Source: Benincasa hispida
Lineage: Eukaryota > Streptophyta > Magnoliopsida > Cucurbitales > Cucurbitaceae
DNA: 64,000 bases
Reading direction: 5' to 3'
Assembly: GCF_009727055.1 (NCBI RefSeq)
Contig: NC_052359.1
Span: 11,359,392 to 11,423,391, forward strand
In this document: piece after piece, positions 45,276 through 59,089 of the stretch
How positions within the stretch are numbered: the first letter of the stretch is position 1
Layout of the letters: each line of letters starts with the position of its first letter
Program-made: the position numbers and the translations under genes
The notes under the pieces: generated by a model
Databases searched by the model: none
Told to the model about the DNA's origin: nothing
The model's input: only the letters and a program-made list of their open reading frames with translations

Positions 45276-47727
45276 TGTAAAACCCAAACCCTAATTACTT
45301 TAAGTAAGATTAAGTAATGTGATGTCTTCTAGTGAGTTAAATGAAGCCATAGTTTAGGAGGGATAGAGGATGGAAGCAAGAAGAAATAAGTTCTTGTGTA
45401 GCTTAGTGTAAACCTCGAATTCTAAGTTTCCTAAACAAGCATGTTTAGCCAAAGGAATGATATATTAAATATCTAATAAGTGAAAAGCTATGTTATTTAT
45501 AGGAGTTGTTGAGGAAAAACATGTTAAATAAGGAAACTCATTTTTGGTTTGGCACGTGGCAGTTAATCCTTGAATTTGGGAGGCGGTAGGAAGATTAAAA
45601 GGGAAAATGAACTTCAGAAGTATGGTTTCGGTAATTGACAAGAGAAAATTTAGTGAAAGTATTACCATTTGAAAGTTAGTGAGAATCTAGTTTTCGAAGT
45701 TGTCTTGCCGGAGAAAGATTGCAAGAGAAGAAGAATAAAAGTGGAGAATTTGTAGAAGAGGCAGAATCTCGAATTAATCAGGGCTCAAGGTGAATATTGG
45801 AAGCTCTAGGCCAAATTATAGAGAATTTTTTATTGAAATTTTAAAGTAATAAAGTTAACTCAATTCTAAATAAGTTTGTAGAAGGAAGTTCCTTCAAAAG
45901 AGGTCTGGATTTTAAGTTATGAATTTTTGAATTTGTAATAGAGAAGCTGTGCATAAGCAGACAGCTACTTGGGAAGAACAAGCAAACAGCTCATATGGAG
46001 AATGAGGATCTCGCTTATGAAGGAAATCTCACTAATTTTGTGATGAGGATCTCGCTCTATAAGGAAATCTTGCTAGAAATTGGGCTGAATCTCGCTAGAA
46101 AGGTGAGTATTACTAGGATGAAGGATCTCACTCAGGAGGATCTCGCTCATGAGAAGAATGCACTCATGATGAGTATCTCGCTAGTAAAGCTGTCTTTGAT
46201 GATGGAAGTTCCATTAGTAAATAAACTATTTGAGGTATTTTGCTAAGAATTCTAAGTAGTTAATCGGGAATTATGTCCTTTCAGACCAAAAAGAGCTAGG
46301 AGAGGCGCTAAGAGGTCAACGAGCTGTGAGTGACTATGTGATGATTTAATATTTTAATGATTTAGAAACTATGATTTCTTAGAAGATATTTCTCATGCTA
46401 AGTGTTCAAATGAAGTGCCAAGCAACATATGTTTGAAGCTATTTCTCATGCTAAGTAAAGCATGTTTTCCACAGAAATTGACACGATTTAAATATGTTAT
46501 CTTGTCCAAATATTTTCAGCATGTTTTAGTAAATCCATTTTCATAATGTTTACTAGTGTATGGGTTTTCCAAGTATGTTTTCCATGTCTAATGCATGCTA
46601 GTAGTTTTTACAAGTTGGTTCAGTATGTTTTAAGCCAACTTATTTCACAAAGTATGAAGCATGTGTTAGGGTTAAAGCTAAGGTTGAATGAAGCTTGATC
46701 TACTATGTTTTAAATACCTAAGGTTGTCGAAGTAAATGCGTTGGTATTCCTAAACAAAATGAAAAGGGATACTGAAGGTAAGAAAGGTATCCTAAAGAGT
46801 TTTCTATGCTATATTTGAAAACTATTCTTTCAATGCTCTTCGAGAACTTGATAGCTTAAGTGAGTCGGATACTGAAGGTAAAGAAGGTATCTGAATAAAT
46901 GTACCGAAGGTGTTGATGGTCATAGAAAACACCACGTGCATGTTGGTAATACGACGTCGAGGGATTGAGCAAAAGGGTTCTCCCCGACAAAGGTTGACGT
47001 TGAGGGATTGAGCAAAAGGGTTCTCCCCGACTAAGGTTGACATTGAGGGTTAGATCTAGTAGTTCACTCTTAACTAAGGATAAAGGGAGGTCGAAGTATG
47101 GGTATCCTAGGCTACCAACAAAGGGAGGCCGAAGTATGAGTCTCTTGGCCGGTAACAGACGTTGGGAGCTAGAGCGATATATGCTCGTTCTCAACTAAGG
47201 AATAATGATGTTTAATGGTAGTTTTAAAGGTTTTGTGTACACGTTTGCTTGGTACATTTTAGTTCCAGTATTATGTTTTCGAGTTTTCAGTTTAAGCATG
47301 AGATTTATGTCTTTATTAAGTCACTCACTGGGCTTCTAGCTCACGTTTTGAAATGTTTTTCTTTTCAGGTAGCGATCAGTTCCCAAAATACTTTTCCGCT
47401 GCTGCTTTGCCACTCAAAGAAACAAGTTGAAGGAAGTGTAATTGAAAACCTGTATTAGTTAATACATATGTGTCTGTCTAGTGACTAGTATACTAGATGA
47501 GGCTCACTAAGTTGTAATATTCATGTATGAAAAATGCTGCGAAACCCTGTAATGTAAATGTGTTAAGTTCTGAGTTATATGTTGGTATATTTATGATGTG
47601 TATGTATTCAGGGTTTGAGTAAAAGTTAACAGATTAGTTAGGTAGTAAGTGCCAGCAAAAGGGTTGGTAACTGCTGCAGTCACCATTCCATCCAGGTTAA
47701 GAGGGTAATCTGGAGTGGGGTGTGACA
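45276..47727 (+). mobile_element. Gypsy 3' LTR
   Basis: A 2452-bp LTR beginning TGTAAAACCC immediately after the polypurine tract and ending GTGTGACA. It shares with the LTRs at 8892 and 17494 the 'cactgggctt-tagctca' stretch (47326-47345), 'caggtagcga' (47368) and the end block with 'agggtaatctgg'. At about 45990-46200 it has its own short-motif expansion around GATCTCGCT. Near 46950-47035 a 44-base unit with 'gagggattgagcaaaaggg' occurs twice. It abuts copia-A coding sequence at 47728, so it marks the end of an insertion into copia-A. Confidence 0.82.
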
Positions 47728-50108
47728 TGCTATTTTGCATGCAGCGTCACTTGTATGCATTAGGTTAGTATCTTATCATAAGTACTCGTCATTACAATAA
47801 GCTTATGGCCATAAGCCAAATATTTCCCATCTAAGAATTTTTGGATGTGCAGTATATATTCCAATTGCTCTACCACAACGTACAAAGATGGGTTCTCAAA
47901 AGAGGTTTGAAATATATATTGGATATGATTCTTCATCAATTATCAAATATTTTGAACCTTTGACGGGTGATGTATGCATTGCACGATTTATTGATTATCA
48001 TTTTAATGAGACAAAATTTTCAATATTAGGGGGGAAATTAAGAAATTAGAAAAAAAAATTACATGGAATGCATCGTTATTGTCTCATTTAGATCCCCATA
48101 CAAATCAATGTGAACTTGAAGTTCAGAAAATAATTCATTTACAAAAAAATAGCAAGTCAGTTACCAAATGCATTTATAGATGCAAAGAAAGTTATTAAAT
48201 CACATATACCAGCTGCAAATGTTCCACCGAAAATTGATATCCCAATACGGCAAGTTGTAGCTAATGAGTCTGGAACACGCCAAAAGTGCCAATAGGTTCC
48301 AAAGATAAAAATCCTAGAAAAAGAAAAATAATTAGTAGTTAAGAAGACTTGGTTGAGGATGTAAATACTCATGAAGAAATCCTTGACATGACTAGTGAGA
48401 AAGGTGAAATACCTAAGATAATAATGAGATTTCAATAAACTATGTCATGATAGGAAAAATATGGAAACGAACTAATGCAGTTATTGACAACATTTTTGCG
48501 TATAATGTTGCTCTTGATATTGTATCTAAAAATGAGGATCCTGAACCAAAATCTATTGAAGAATGTCATCATCGAAAAGATTAGCTTAAGTGGAAAGAAG
48601 CAATCGAGGCAAAATTAAACTCACTTTCAAAACATCGAATTTTTTTATCAATAGTCCAAACACCAAAAGGTGTTAAACCTATGAGATACAAATGGGTATT
48701 TGAGAGGAAAAAATTGAAAATAATGAGGTCAAAAGATATAAAGCAAGACTAATTGCACCAGGTTTTTCATAAAGACCTAGTATTAATTATGAAGAGACAT
48801 ATTCCCCGGTAGTGGATGCAATTACGCTAAGATATTGCATCTTATGAATATAGTCAAAACATATTTATATGGATCTCTTAATAGTGATATTTATATGAGA
48901 ATCCCATAAAAATTTAAGGTACCTCACACATATAAATCAGATTCTCGAGAATTGTATTCAATAAAGTTACAGAGATCGCTATATAGATGAAACAATTAGG
49001 ACGAATGTGGTACAATTGTCTGAGTGGATATTTGTTGAAAGAAGGAACCAAAATAATCCAATATATCCGTGTGTTTTTATAAAGAAATCACAGTCAGGAT
49101 TTGCAATTATAACTGTATATGTTGACTTAAATATAATTAGAACTCTCAAAGAGCTTTCAAAGGCAATAGAATATCTTAAGAAAGAATTTGAGATGAAAGA
49201 TATAAAAAAAGAAAAAGAAAATTTTGTCTTGGTTTACAAATTGAGCATTTAGCATATGGGATATTTGTTCATCAGTCAACTTATACAGAAAAATTTTTGA
49301 AAAGATTTTATACGGACAAAACACATCCATTGAACATTCTAATAGAAGTTCGTTCAACGTCAGGAATGATATATGTTGACCTCGAGATGATAATGAAGAA
49401 CTGGTCTTGAAGTACTATATCTTAGTGCAATTTGTGCACTTATGTATCTTGCTAATAATACAAGACCAGATATTGCATTTTCAGTAAATTTATTGTCTAG
49501 ATATAGTTCTTCTCCAACAAAAAAACATTTGAATGGAATTAAGCATATACTATGTTATCTTCGATGAATGGTTGATGTGGGTTTGTTTTATGCAAATAAA
49601 TCAAATTTTGATCTAGTTGGTTATGCAAATTCTGATCTGATTCACACAAAACTAGATCTCAAACAGGTTATCTATTCATATGTGAAGGAATTGTTGTATC
49701 ATGACAGTCAATGAAAAAACCATAACGATTACTTCATCAAATCATGCTGAAATTCTTGCAATTCACAAGGTTAGCCGAGAATGTGTATGGCTAAGATCAA
49801 TGACTCAACACATTCGTGAAACATGTGGCTTGTCTTCTAATAAAAATCTTTCGACAATATTATACGACGACAACACAACATGCATATTCCAAATCAAAGG
49901 AGGATATATTAAAGGAGAAAGCATAAAACATATTTCACCAAAGCTTTTATGCACTCATGATCTTGAAGAGAATGGTGACATCACTGTACAATAAATTTGT
50001 TTGAAAGATAACCAGACAGACTTATTTACAGAATCATTACCAACCGTAACCTTTGAGAAATTGGTGCACAACATTGGAATGCAACGACTTAGAGATCTTA
50101 AGTGATAT
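47728..50108 (+). pseudogene. Copia-A: truncated Ty1/copia pol (integrase end, RT, RNase H)
   Basis: The frame begins exactly at the gypsy LTR end with integrase-type sequence (AILHAASLVCIR, then ISHLRIFGCAVYIP). It continues through the copia middle region (EPLTGDVCIARF), an RT with the YVDD box changed to YVDL (49118-49129), and RNase H up to RLRDLK and a stop near 50105. There are many stops and frameshifts, so it is inactive. The gag, protease and N-terminal integrase are missing. They should lie on the far side of the gypsy insertion but were not found upstream of 42700, so a deletion is likely. Confidence 0.85.
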
Positions 50109-50355
50109 TTTCATGAGGGGGAGTAAATATATCGTATTCTTTTAGAAGTATATATTATATGAAATATGTACTTTTTTTCCCCTTCACTTGGGTTTTTTTC
50201 CATTGGATTTTTCCTGCTAAGATTTTAATGAGGCATATTTCATACATATAATGGACATCTAAGGGGAGTATTATAAATATTATAATATGTGTTAGATAGA
50301 TGCCTAAGCATAGTGTCAAAAGTCAAGTGTCCTCATTCCACTACCACATGTGTTG
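50109..50355 (+). mobile_element. Copia-A 3' end: polypurine tracts and start of 3' LTR
   Basis: Non-coding tail with 'atgagggggag' (50113-50123) and a second tract 'aaggggag' (50261-50268). These are followed by 'tattataaatattata', the probable LTR start with TG mutated to TA. After 87 bp it is cut at 50355 by the LTR of copia-B. Confidence 0.55.
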
Positions 50356-52401
50356 TGAATGAACTCTTAAAAACAGAGAACCTATGAGCAGAAGCAGATC
50401 GTTCCAAACCCCATTGTGAAAAAACATGAACATTTACAATCCAACAGAATAATTATGCATTAAATCTAAATTACAACATGCTTCAAAAAGAAAATACTAG
50501 AGATCGAGTAAACGTACCCTTGAAGAACCTTTTCTTATTATATTTCCTCAATCAATCAACCCAACGTTCAACAACACGAATGCCACGGGAACAAATCTGT
50601 AAACTACACGAACTGGTAAAATCTCGAACATAATCAAGTAACACTCGACCCTCGACCCTCGAACAACAACTTGACACTACCATGAGGCTACCTTGGTATT
50701 CTCGGTGTGAGAATCCATGAGGTATGGGCTCTATATGGATTTAGTAGAGGGAAAGAGGAACTAAACGATCGGGTAGATGATCGAGTAAGTGGGAGAAGAC
50801 TGAAGTCTATCGTGTAGACTTGGGTACTCTATCGTTTAGCAGTGAGTAACTATCGTACAGTATACTCTTTCTTTGATCGTTTACTCTCTCAAAGCTATCA
50901 TATAGCTTTTTCTTTATGCATGTTGGATTATGAGAAAATGAAAATGATTTTCATTTTATCCATCAGTTACTAAAAACTTATTATACCTTTCCACTTAGTT
51001 GGTTATTAGGAGAAAAAACCAAAATCAATTATCTCATAATTAATTTTTTTATAAATAAATATAACAACTAATTTATTATATTATATTTGTAAACTATAGT
51101 TTTAATATCACATCTCATGCAATATATAAACCATAGTCATTTTTCTCTTTTGTGGCATTTAATATAAATTATATTTATATTAATTCCTCCAAATAATGTA
51201 TTTAATACATCAAATCAATTATATCACATATAATTGAATCAATTTAGTTATATCACATATAATCAAATTCTCTCTTGTTAATTTGAACATTTCAAATTAA
51301 CCCAAAAACTGATTCTCAACATGAATCCATTGAGCTACCAAAGGGACCTTATGGACCTGTAGCTTGAAGCTCCAAACGGTATGTGAACTGTTGGGCATCC
51401 GTTAACTCTTTAATCACGATATCAACCATCCGTTAACTGTTGGGCATTCCACTAGAGATCGACAGCTGCACTCTTCGCACTACAGATATATTTCTATGTT
51501 CATCAGATATAACCAATCAATAGTACATGACCCTTCACAAATCGCTCGTAAGTACAGCTGGGCCAACTTACCATTTTGCCCCTATAGTTACATCTAACTC
51601 CTTAAGTAACATTGATTTCTCTAATGAACAATACATCATAGTCCTACTATGAGTAAACTCTTCTCGAGCCAAGAGAAGGTGTGGTACCACATTGTTCAAG
51701 CCCCAGAATCAGCCTTAAAAGGAGCAATTTATCTACTTACCCATGCTTCGGGGAACGAGTGAATTTCGTCTTGTGTAGCTGAGTTCGCAGCTCCCCTTTC
51801 AAACGAATCCCCAAAGTGGTAGGTTTGAGTCAGCGATCTGGCCACTCGCACCCATGTAAATCAAAGGACTGCCCTCATAGGCAGGAGTTTCTAACTCACT
51901 CAGGATCAAGGTCATGTTACCTATGGTCATCCTAGTGAAATGAAAGTCTCTCTCATGAACGGCGTTATATAATGAGACTAAAATTTTGTGGTCCGGTCTT
52001 ATACAAATTCTTTTGTATAGAGCATCCCCGCTCACATATCTAACACATGAATGGTCAGGATTAGACCATTTGTAGCACTTTACAACACTTGTAACATCTA
52101 CAAAGCTGGCCACACTCGTAGCATCACCAGGATAAGGTTTCCCTCCTTTATCCATATACTACAGACCATTTAGGTTATCACTTAAAGCACGATCCACGTA
52201 TATGTCTCCACATACATGCTTAAGTTACAACGATAACCAGGGATCTTAGTTTATTGGTTTGTGGTTAATACAACTAAAATATCTTATATTTCATATACTG
52301 AAGTGAATAAAATATCTCACATTATAAATCACCAAATGTTTGTCCATACAGGTGTTTATAAACTACAGAACCCTACGAGATTTAGAGCATCAACCCCAAC
52401 A
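50356..52401 (-). mobile_element. Copia-B 3' LTR (minus strand)
   Basis: A 2046-bp LTR. Read on the minus strand it starts TGTTGGGGTTGATG at 52401, directly after the polypurine 'gtgggagat', and ends TTCATTCA at 50356. The flank 'tgttg' at 50351-50355 should be one target-site copy. It is homologous along its length to the plus-strand LTRs at 54969 and 56089. The 118-codon frame at 51799-52155 lies wholly within the LTR and is frameshifted in the sister LTR at 55190-55560, so it is not a gene. Degenerate ACGATCGT-type motifs lie at 50750-50900. Confidence 0.85.
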
Positions 52402-54968
52402 ATCTCCCACTTGTCCTAAAGCTAGTGGGATATAAAAGATAATTACAAGTACAAAACAATAAACTTGGGCACAAAGGCCCAGTACAACAATACTCCAACT
52501 TGCCCTAGTCCAACCACCTATGCTCTGTAGGTAACCCTCAAACACTGTAGTCATGAGAGCCTTCATAAACAGATCAACAATGTTGTGCTCTGAAGCTATC
52601 TTTGTGATTTTCATGTCCCCTCGATGCACAATCTCTCTGATGAGATGGTATTTTCGCTCAATATGTTTGCCGCAATTGTGACTCCGAGGCTCTCTAGAAT
52701 TTGTCACAACACGACTATTATCACAATATAGGGTGATGGGCCTAGACATGGAACAATTTCCAGATCAGGCAGGAACTTCCTGAGCCAAACGGCCTCCTTA
52801 GCAGCTTCACAAGTTACTATATACTCAGCCTCCATGGTGGAGTCAGAGATGCACCCCTGCTTAGTGTTTCACTATACTACAACTTCTCCATTAAGAGTGA
52901 ACACTAATCCTGAAGTGAATTTATGAGAATCCTTGTCAGTCTGAAAATTAGAGTCCATGTATTCTGTAAGGATCAAATCCTTAGAAACATACACAAACAT
53001 TTAGTCCCTCATTCTCCAAAGATACTTGAGGATATTCTTGACGGTTGTCCAGTGACCCTGTCATGGATTAGACTGATAGCTACTAACTATCCTCACAATG
53101 TACAGATGTCAGGTCTAGTACATAACATTGCGTACATCAAACTGCCAATGGCAGATGCATAGGGGACTCGTCTCATTTCCTCAACCTCTTGAGGAGTCTT
53201 ACGACACTGCTCCTTAGTCAATGTAACTCCATGCCAAAAAGGCAAAAGGCCCTTTTTGAAGTTCTTTATCGAGTACTTGATCAGCATCTTGTCAATATAC
53301 GATGTCTGAGACAGTGCTAGCACATTGTTCTTTCAATCTCAAAAGATCTGAATCCCAAGAACAAACTGAGCCTTTCCCAAATCTTTCATTTGGAATTGGA
53401 TCACTAGCCAGTTCTTAACTGAAGTCAGTAAACCTACATCATTCCCAATTAGTAGGATATCGTCGACATATAACACTAGGAAAACTACTGAACTATTGAT
53501 GATCTTCTTGTAGACACAAGGCTCATCAACATTTTGGTCAAAGCCATAAGATTTGATCGCAATATCAAACCTTATGTACCAAGTTCGAGATGCCTATTTC
53601 AGTCTATAAATGGACCGATTCAGCTTGCAAACCTTTTGCTCTTGACCTTGGGCTATGAATCCCTTGGGTTGTACCATGTAAATGATCTCCTCAAGATTAC
53701 CATTTAGAAAGGCAGTCTTGACATCCATTTCTCATATCTCATAGTCATAATATGAGGCAATGGATAGGAGGATGCATATAGACTTAAGCATGGCAACAGG
53801 CGAGAAAGTCTCCTCATAGTCAACTCTCTCTACATGGGTATAACCCTTTTGCCATAAGTCTAGCCTTAAAGGTTTGCACCTTCCCATCAGCACCTCGTTT
53901 CCTCTTGTTGATCCATTTACAACCTATAGGTTTAACCTCATCAGGTTGATCGATAAGATCCCAAACTAAGTTGAAGTACATAGACTCCATCTCGAGATCC
54001 ATGGCTTTGACCCATTCATCTCTGTCAACATCCTCAATTGCCTTCTTATAAGACAACGGATCCTCAACCTTGCCTTCGGCTACCATAGCCAAGATTTCTG
54101 TTAAACCCATATAGCGAACAGGTGGGTTCGCAACCCTCCCACTATGTTGAGGTTCCCTCAACTCTTGAGGTGGATGTGCTCGACTAGATGAATTCCTATC
54201 AACAACCCTTGTTGATGTAGCAAGCTCTTCAACAACTCTTGTTGAAGTTTCAGTAGTTTCTTTGAAAATCTCACTCAACATGATTTTACTTCTTGGATTG
54301 TGCTTCCTTATATGATCCTCCTCAAGGAAGGCAGCGTTTGTCAACATAAACACCTTGTTTTCCTTAGGGTCATAAAAGTAACTCCCTCGTGTTTCTTTAG
54401 GGTAGCTTACAAATAGGCACAACCTCGAACGTGATTCCAGTTTCTTAGGATTAGCCTCAAGCACATGTGTTGGACAACCCCAGATGCGGAAGTGACACAA
54501 ACTAGCTTTACGCTCGTTCTACAACTCCAAAGGTGTTATGGCAACACTCTTGGAGGGAACAAAATTCAGGATATAAGCTACAGTCTCTACTGCAAAACCC
54601 CAAAACGAGTCCGGTAAGGAAGTGTAACTCATCATCGATCGAACCATGTCTAATAGGGTTCTGTTTCTCCTCTCCGATACACCATTCTACTGAGCTGTAC
54701 CAGGTGCTGAGAGTTGGGAAATGATTCCATGTTCTATCAAATAGTTCTGAAATTCTGAATCCAAAAACTCTCCACCTCGATCAGATCGAAGTGTTTTAAT
54801 CTGTTTATCTAATGGTTTTTCAACTTCAACCTTGAACTCTTTGAACTTTTCAAAGGATTCTGACTTATGTTGTATCAAATAAACATACCCATACCTCGAA
54901 TAATCATCATTAAAGGTAATGAAATACTCGTAGTCTCTTCTGGCTCGCACATTCATTGAACCACAAAT
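52402..54968 (-). pseudogene. Copia-B: Ty1/copia pol remnant (integrase core to RNase H)
   Basis: On the minus strand, starting at 54968 in the integrase (GSMNVRARRDYEYF, then DYSRYGYVYL), with the TLRSDRGGEF block near 54780. The integrase-RT linker is at 54500-54120 and the RT domain at about 54120-53340, with an intact YVDD at 53459-53470. RNase H is at about 53330-52500 (ITLYCDNS, ending before the polypurine tract). The frame is broken by several stops and shifts (for example near 54500, 53820 and 53330). The 5' portion (gag, protease, integrase N terminus, 5' LTR) is absent because copia-C interrupts it at 54969. It is the same lineage as copia-C. Confidence 0.88.
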
Positions 54969-57900
54969 TGTTGGGATTGGTGTCCTAATTCTCCCGGAGT
55001 CTCGTAGTTTGTAAACTTTGTATATATTGTTATGAATAAAATAAGAATTATTTTATTTACATTTACTCATATTCAATAAACAAAGATATGTGGTTATTGT
55101 ATGTAAACTTAATCATGTATAGGAGATATACAAGAGGATCATGCCTTAAGTAATAACCTAAAAGGTCTGTAGTATAAGGATAAAAGAGGGATACCTTATC
55201 CTGTTGACACTATGGATATGGCCCGCTTTGTAGAGGTTTACAAGTGTTGTGAACTACTACAGATGGTCTGATCCTGACCATTCATGTAGAGACATGCAAG
55301 CAGGGGTGTCTTATACAAAGAGTTTGTATAAGACCGGACCATGAGATGATTCGTCTTTGTATTTAACACCATTGATAATTGAGACTTACATCTCATTTAA
55401 ATGACCATAGGTGACATGACCTTAATCCGGAGTGTTTTGGGAACTTCTACCTATGAGGGTGATCCTTTGATTAGTATGGGTGAGAGTGGCCAGATTGCCA
55501 ACTCAACATGCCTATCTTTTTGGGGATTTGTCTGATTGAGAAGCTGGAAACTCAGTTACACAAGACGGAATTCACTCCTTCCCCGAAGTAGGGGTAAGTT
55601 GATAGATTACTCCCTTAAGGGCTGATTCCGAGTCTTGAACATAGTGGCCACATCCTCTCTTTCAAAGAAAAGACCCAGTCATAGTAGGACTATGACTTAT
55701 GTTCATTAGAGGAATCAGTGGTACTTAAGGAGTTAGATGTAACTATAGGGACAAAACGATAAATTGGCTCAACTGTACTTACGAGCGATCTGTGAAGGGT
55801 TATGGCACCGTTGATTGGTTGATATGGACATAAAAATATATTTGTAGTGAAGAGAGTACAGTTGTTGGTCTTTAGTGAAGTGCCCAGCAATTAACAGATG
55901 GTGGATCCCGTGACTAAAGAGTTTAGTCAGTTGTTCATGTACTGTTGGATCTTCAAGCTACAGGTCCATAAGGTCCCCTTGGTAGCTTAATGAATTCAAG
56001 TTGAGAATCAGTTCTTGGGGTTGATTTAAAGTGTTCAAATTAACAAGAGAAAATTCAATTATATATGATATAATTAGTGTGATGTATATGACATTAGGGA
56101 TGATGCCCTAAACGCTCATGTCCTGTAGTTGTAAACACGGTTTTGAACAAATGCTTATGATGTATAATATATGATATTTTCTTCACTTAATTGCCTATGA
56201 ACATTGGATTTGAGGGCAGTCCTTTGATTTGCATGGGTGCGAGTGGTCAGGTCGCCGACTCAATCCTACCACTTTGGAAATTCATCTGATTTGGGAGCTG
56301 AGATCTCAGCTACACAAAATGGAATTCACTCATTTCCGAAGTAGGGGTAAGTAGATAGATTGCTCCTTTAAGGGCTGATCCCGGGGCTCGAACGATGTGG
56401 CGCCATACACTTTCTCATAGCTCAAGAGGTGTCCATACATAGTAAGACTATGTTGTCAGTGGTACTTAAGGAGTTAGATGTAACTACAGGAGTAAAACGG
56501 TAAATTGGCCCAGCTGTACTTTCGAACATCTGTGAAGGATTATCGTACTATTGATTGGTTATATCTGATGGACACAGAAATATATCTGTGGTAAGAAGAG
56601 TTCAGCTATCGGTCGTTAGTAGAATGCTTGGCAATTAACGGATGGTGGATCTCGTGACTAAAGAGTTTAATCAGCTATTCATGTACTGTTGAAGCTTCGA
56701 GCCATAGGTCCATAAGGTTCCCTTGGTAGCTTAATGGATTCAAGTTGAGAATCAGTTTTTGGGTCAATTTGAAATGTTCAAATTGACAAGAGGGAGTTCG
56801 ATTATATATGATATGATTGAACTGGTTAATTGTATTTGATATGATTGACTTTATGTATGAGATACATTAATTGAAGGAAAATGGATATAAATATGATTTA
56901 TATCTAGTGGAGGAGAAAACACTATGGTTTATATGTGATATTAAACTATAGATTAATGAATATAATATGACTATATTTATTATTTTTAATTGGACAATTA
57001 TTGGATAATTGGGCTGTTGTTTTCTCCATAACTGTGTGATAGTGAGAAGTTTAATTCAGTTTTCGTAACTGAAGAATAAAATGAAAATCGTTTTCATTTT
57101 GCAAGATATCGGTCATTCGCTCAAGTAAAGTGTATACTGGCTATCACTTAGTAAACTGAGAGACTATATGATAGCTTAAAGTTACTACACGATCGTATAC
57201 TCGTGCACATCTTTCTAAACGATCGCCTAAGTTTTACTAAATGATCATCTAGTGCCCAGGCGTTTACTAAACGATCGTCTATACGATCGCAGACTTTTTA
57301 CTACATGATCATGTACTTCTTCTAAACGATCAAGCATTGTCTATATGATAGACCTTGCCATTCTCCCACTTGCTTGGTCATTGCATACAATCTTCTTTCC
57401 TCTTTCCCTCTACCAAATTCCAACAGAGCCCACACTTTGGATTTTCACACCGAGAATACCGATGGTTCTAAGTGGTGGTGTCATCCCCATTCTTTTGGTC
57501 GTGTGGAGGCTATTCGTGAGTAGACGATCGGAGTTTTGGTGAACAATTGCTTGGACGTTCCAGCGAGAGCGAGAGCAGTAGTTCCCTTGGAGAGAACGAG
57601 TTTTTTTGTGGAGAAGTGTTCTTCAACTGTTACGTATTTTTTGTTCTCTTATTTTTAGTTTGAAAGCAAGTCGATAATTTGTTGTTTAATGCATATTTCT
57701 TCTGTTTGAATGTAAATGTGGTAATTCTGTCACAATGTATTTGGAACAATCCGCTTCCGCTCAGAGGTACTCTTGTATAAGAGTTCCTTCATGAGTTACA
57801 TCAAGTGGAGGATTAATGTAAATATGATTTACATTAAGTACCATAAAATAGAAAAAGAACTATTGTTTGTATGTTTCATGAGATGAAATATTAAAACTAT

Positions 57901-58721
57901 AGGTTATAAATATAATATGGTAAGTTGGTTATCTTAATTATTTATAATATATTAATTATTTGATAATTAAATCTTTTTCTCTAATAACCGATTGAGTAGG
58001 AGGTTATTGGTGGTTTTATGGTAACCGTGAGATAAAAAGGAAAAATGTTTTCCTAATTTTAAGGAGTTGACACTTTCGGAAAGAACTTATAGATAAGCTA
58101 TCAGGTGAAAGTGTTTCACTAAGCGATAGTGTGCAGAGACTAAAAGATCGTGGAGCATTGACTATATGATAGTTCATCAGCTGATCGTAGCTAAACGATC
58201 ACGTGGCTAAGTCTATATGATAGACTGCCATTTACTACAGGATCGAACACATCGTCTATATGATAGATGCTTCTCATCTCCCACTTGATCGATCGTCTAC
58301 ACAATCGTTATCCTCCAGTCTCTTCCTCAAGCCAAGTTTATACAGAGCCCACAACTCCTGGATTCTCACACCTAGAATACCAAGGTAACCATTGTAATGA
58401 TGTCCTCACTCAACTCGATTGGTGTCGAGGAGTCGTTGGTTGTTTGTTGTGTTCGTGCTGTTGATCGTGCTATGCACCGATCGTTGCATTCATGTTATTG
58501 TGCTGTGGACGTTTGTAGATTGATCGAGGGAGTTTGAAGAACGGTTCTTCAAAGGTATGCATACTCTATCCCTTGATTCTATCGTTTAGCATGTTGTAAT
58601 TTTTTTTTGTGCATGACCTGTTAGTTTCCGTTTTAAGATTATGATTGTTTATGTCCAACTCGAATGAAATTTGGAACAATCCTTCCGCTGCTCATGAAAT
58701 CCTCATGCTTGATTTCCTTCA
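54969..58721 (+). mobile_element. Copia-C 5' LTR, interrupted by a second LTR
   Basis: Starts TGTTGGGATTGG at 54969 and ends TTTCCTTCA at 58721, directly before a primer-binding site. Without the nested 56089-57791 segment it is about 2050 bp, which matches the 2046-bp LTR of copia-B. The left flank 'caaat' (54964-54968) should recur after the 3' LTR beyond the window. ACGATCGT-type motifs and 'ctatatgatag' units lie at 58130-58310. Confidence 0.82.
56089..57791 (+). mobile_element. Copia LTR nested inside the copia-C 5' LTR
   Basis: A second copy of the same LTR type begins around 'acattagggatgatgccc' (56089-56092) and ends 'gagttccttca' at 57791. The outer LTR then resumes with 'catcaagtggaggattaatg'. 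Relative to the outer copy it has an internal deletion near 56218, where 'gaacattgg' jumps to 'atttgagggcagtcc'. It has no internal region, so it is probably a solo LTR. A clean 5-bp target duplication could not be identified. Motifs of the type CTAAACGATCGTCTA are dense at 57180-57345. Confidence 0.7.
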
Positions 58722-58741
58722 ATTGATATCAGAGCCAGGTT
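58722..58741 (+). other. Copia-C primer-binding site
   Basis: 'tgatatcagagccaggtt' immediately follows the 5' LTR. It matches the reverse complement of the plant initiator tRNA-Met 3' end (TGGTATCAGAGC), apart from one or two bases. This is the usual primer for Ty1/copia reverse transcription. Confidence 0.8.
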
Positions 58742-59089
58742 GTTCTGATATTCCAAATTTCATTTCTCTTTTGAACTTCTCTTATAGTCATGGTGGGTTT
58801 TAAGGTTCTGCATTGCGTTTAAGGGTTAAATGCGCTTGTGGATGTGTTGATGAATGTTTACGGGTTAATTACCTCTGTTTAAAGCTTTCTTTTCTATTAC
58901 AAAATGTTAATTTGTAAGGGCCCTTACATTTTTGGGCATAATTAACAACAATCAAGTCTGTAATTCAAAGTGTTTAAGTTTGTTGAGTCATTCGTGATGA
59001 AGTTTCAAAGCATTGAGATGCAGTTCTCATCGAGGAAGAAGACCAAAGGTTGGTCGTATCGTGTAGCCTAAGGTAAATGACGTGTAGAA

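Noticed and set aside
51799..52155. A 118-codon minus-strand frame with a protein-like composition
   Set aside because: It lies entirely within the copia-B LTR. The homologous stretch in the plus-strand LTR at 55190-55560 has frameshifts and a stop, so the frame is not maintained.
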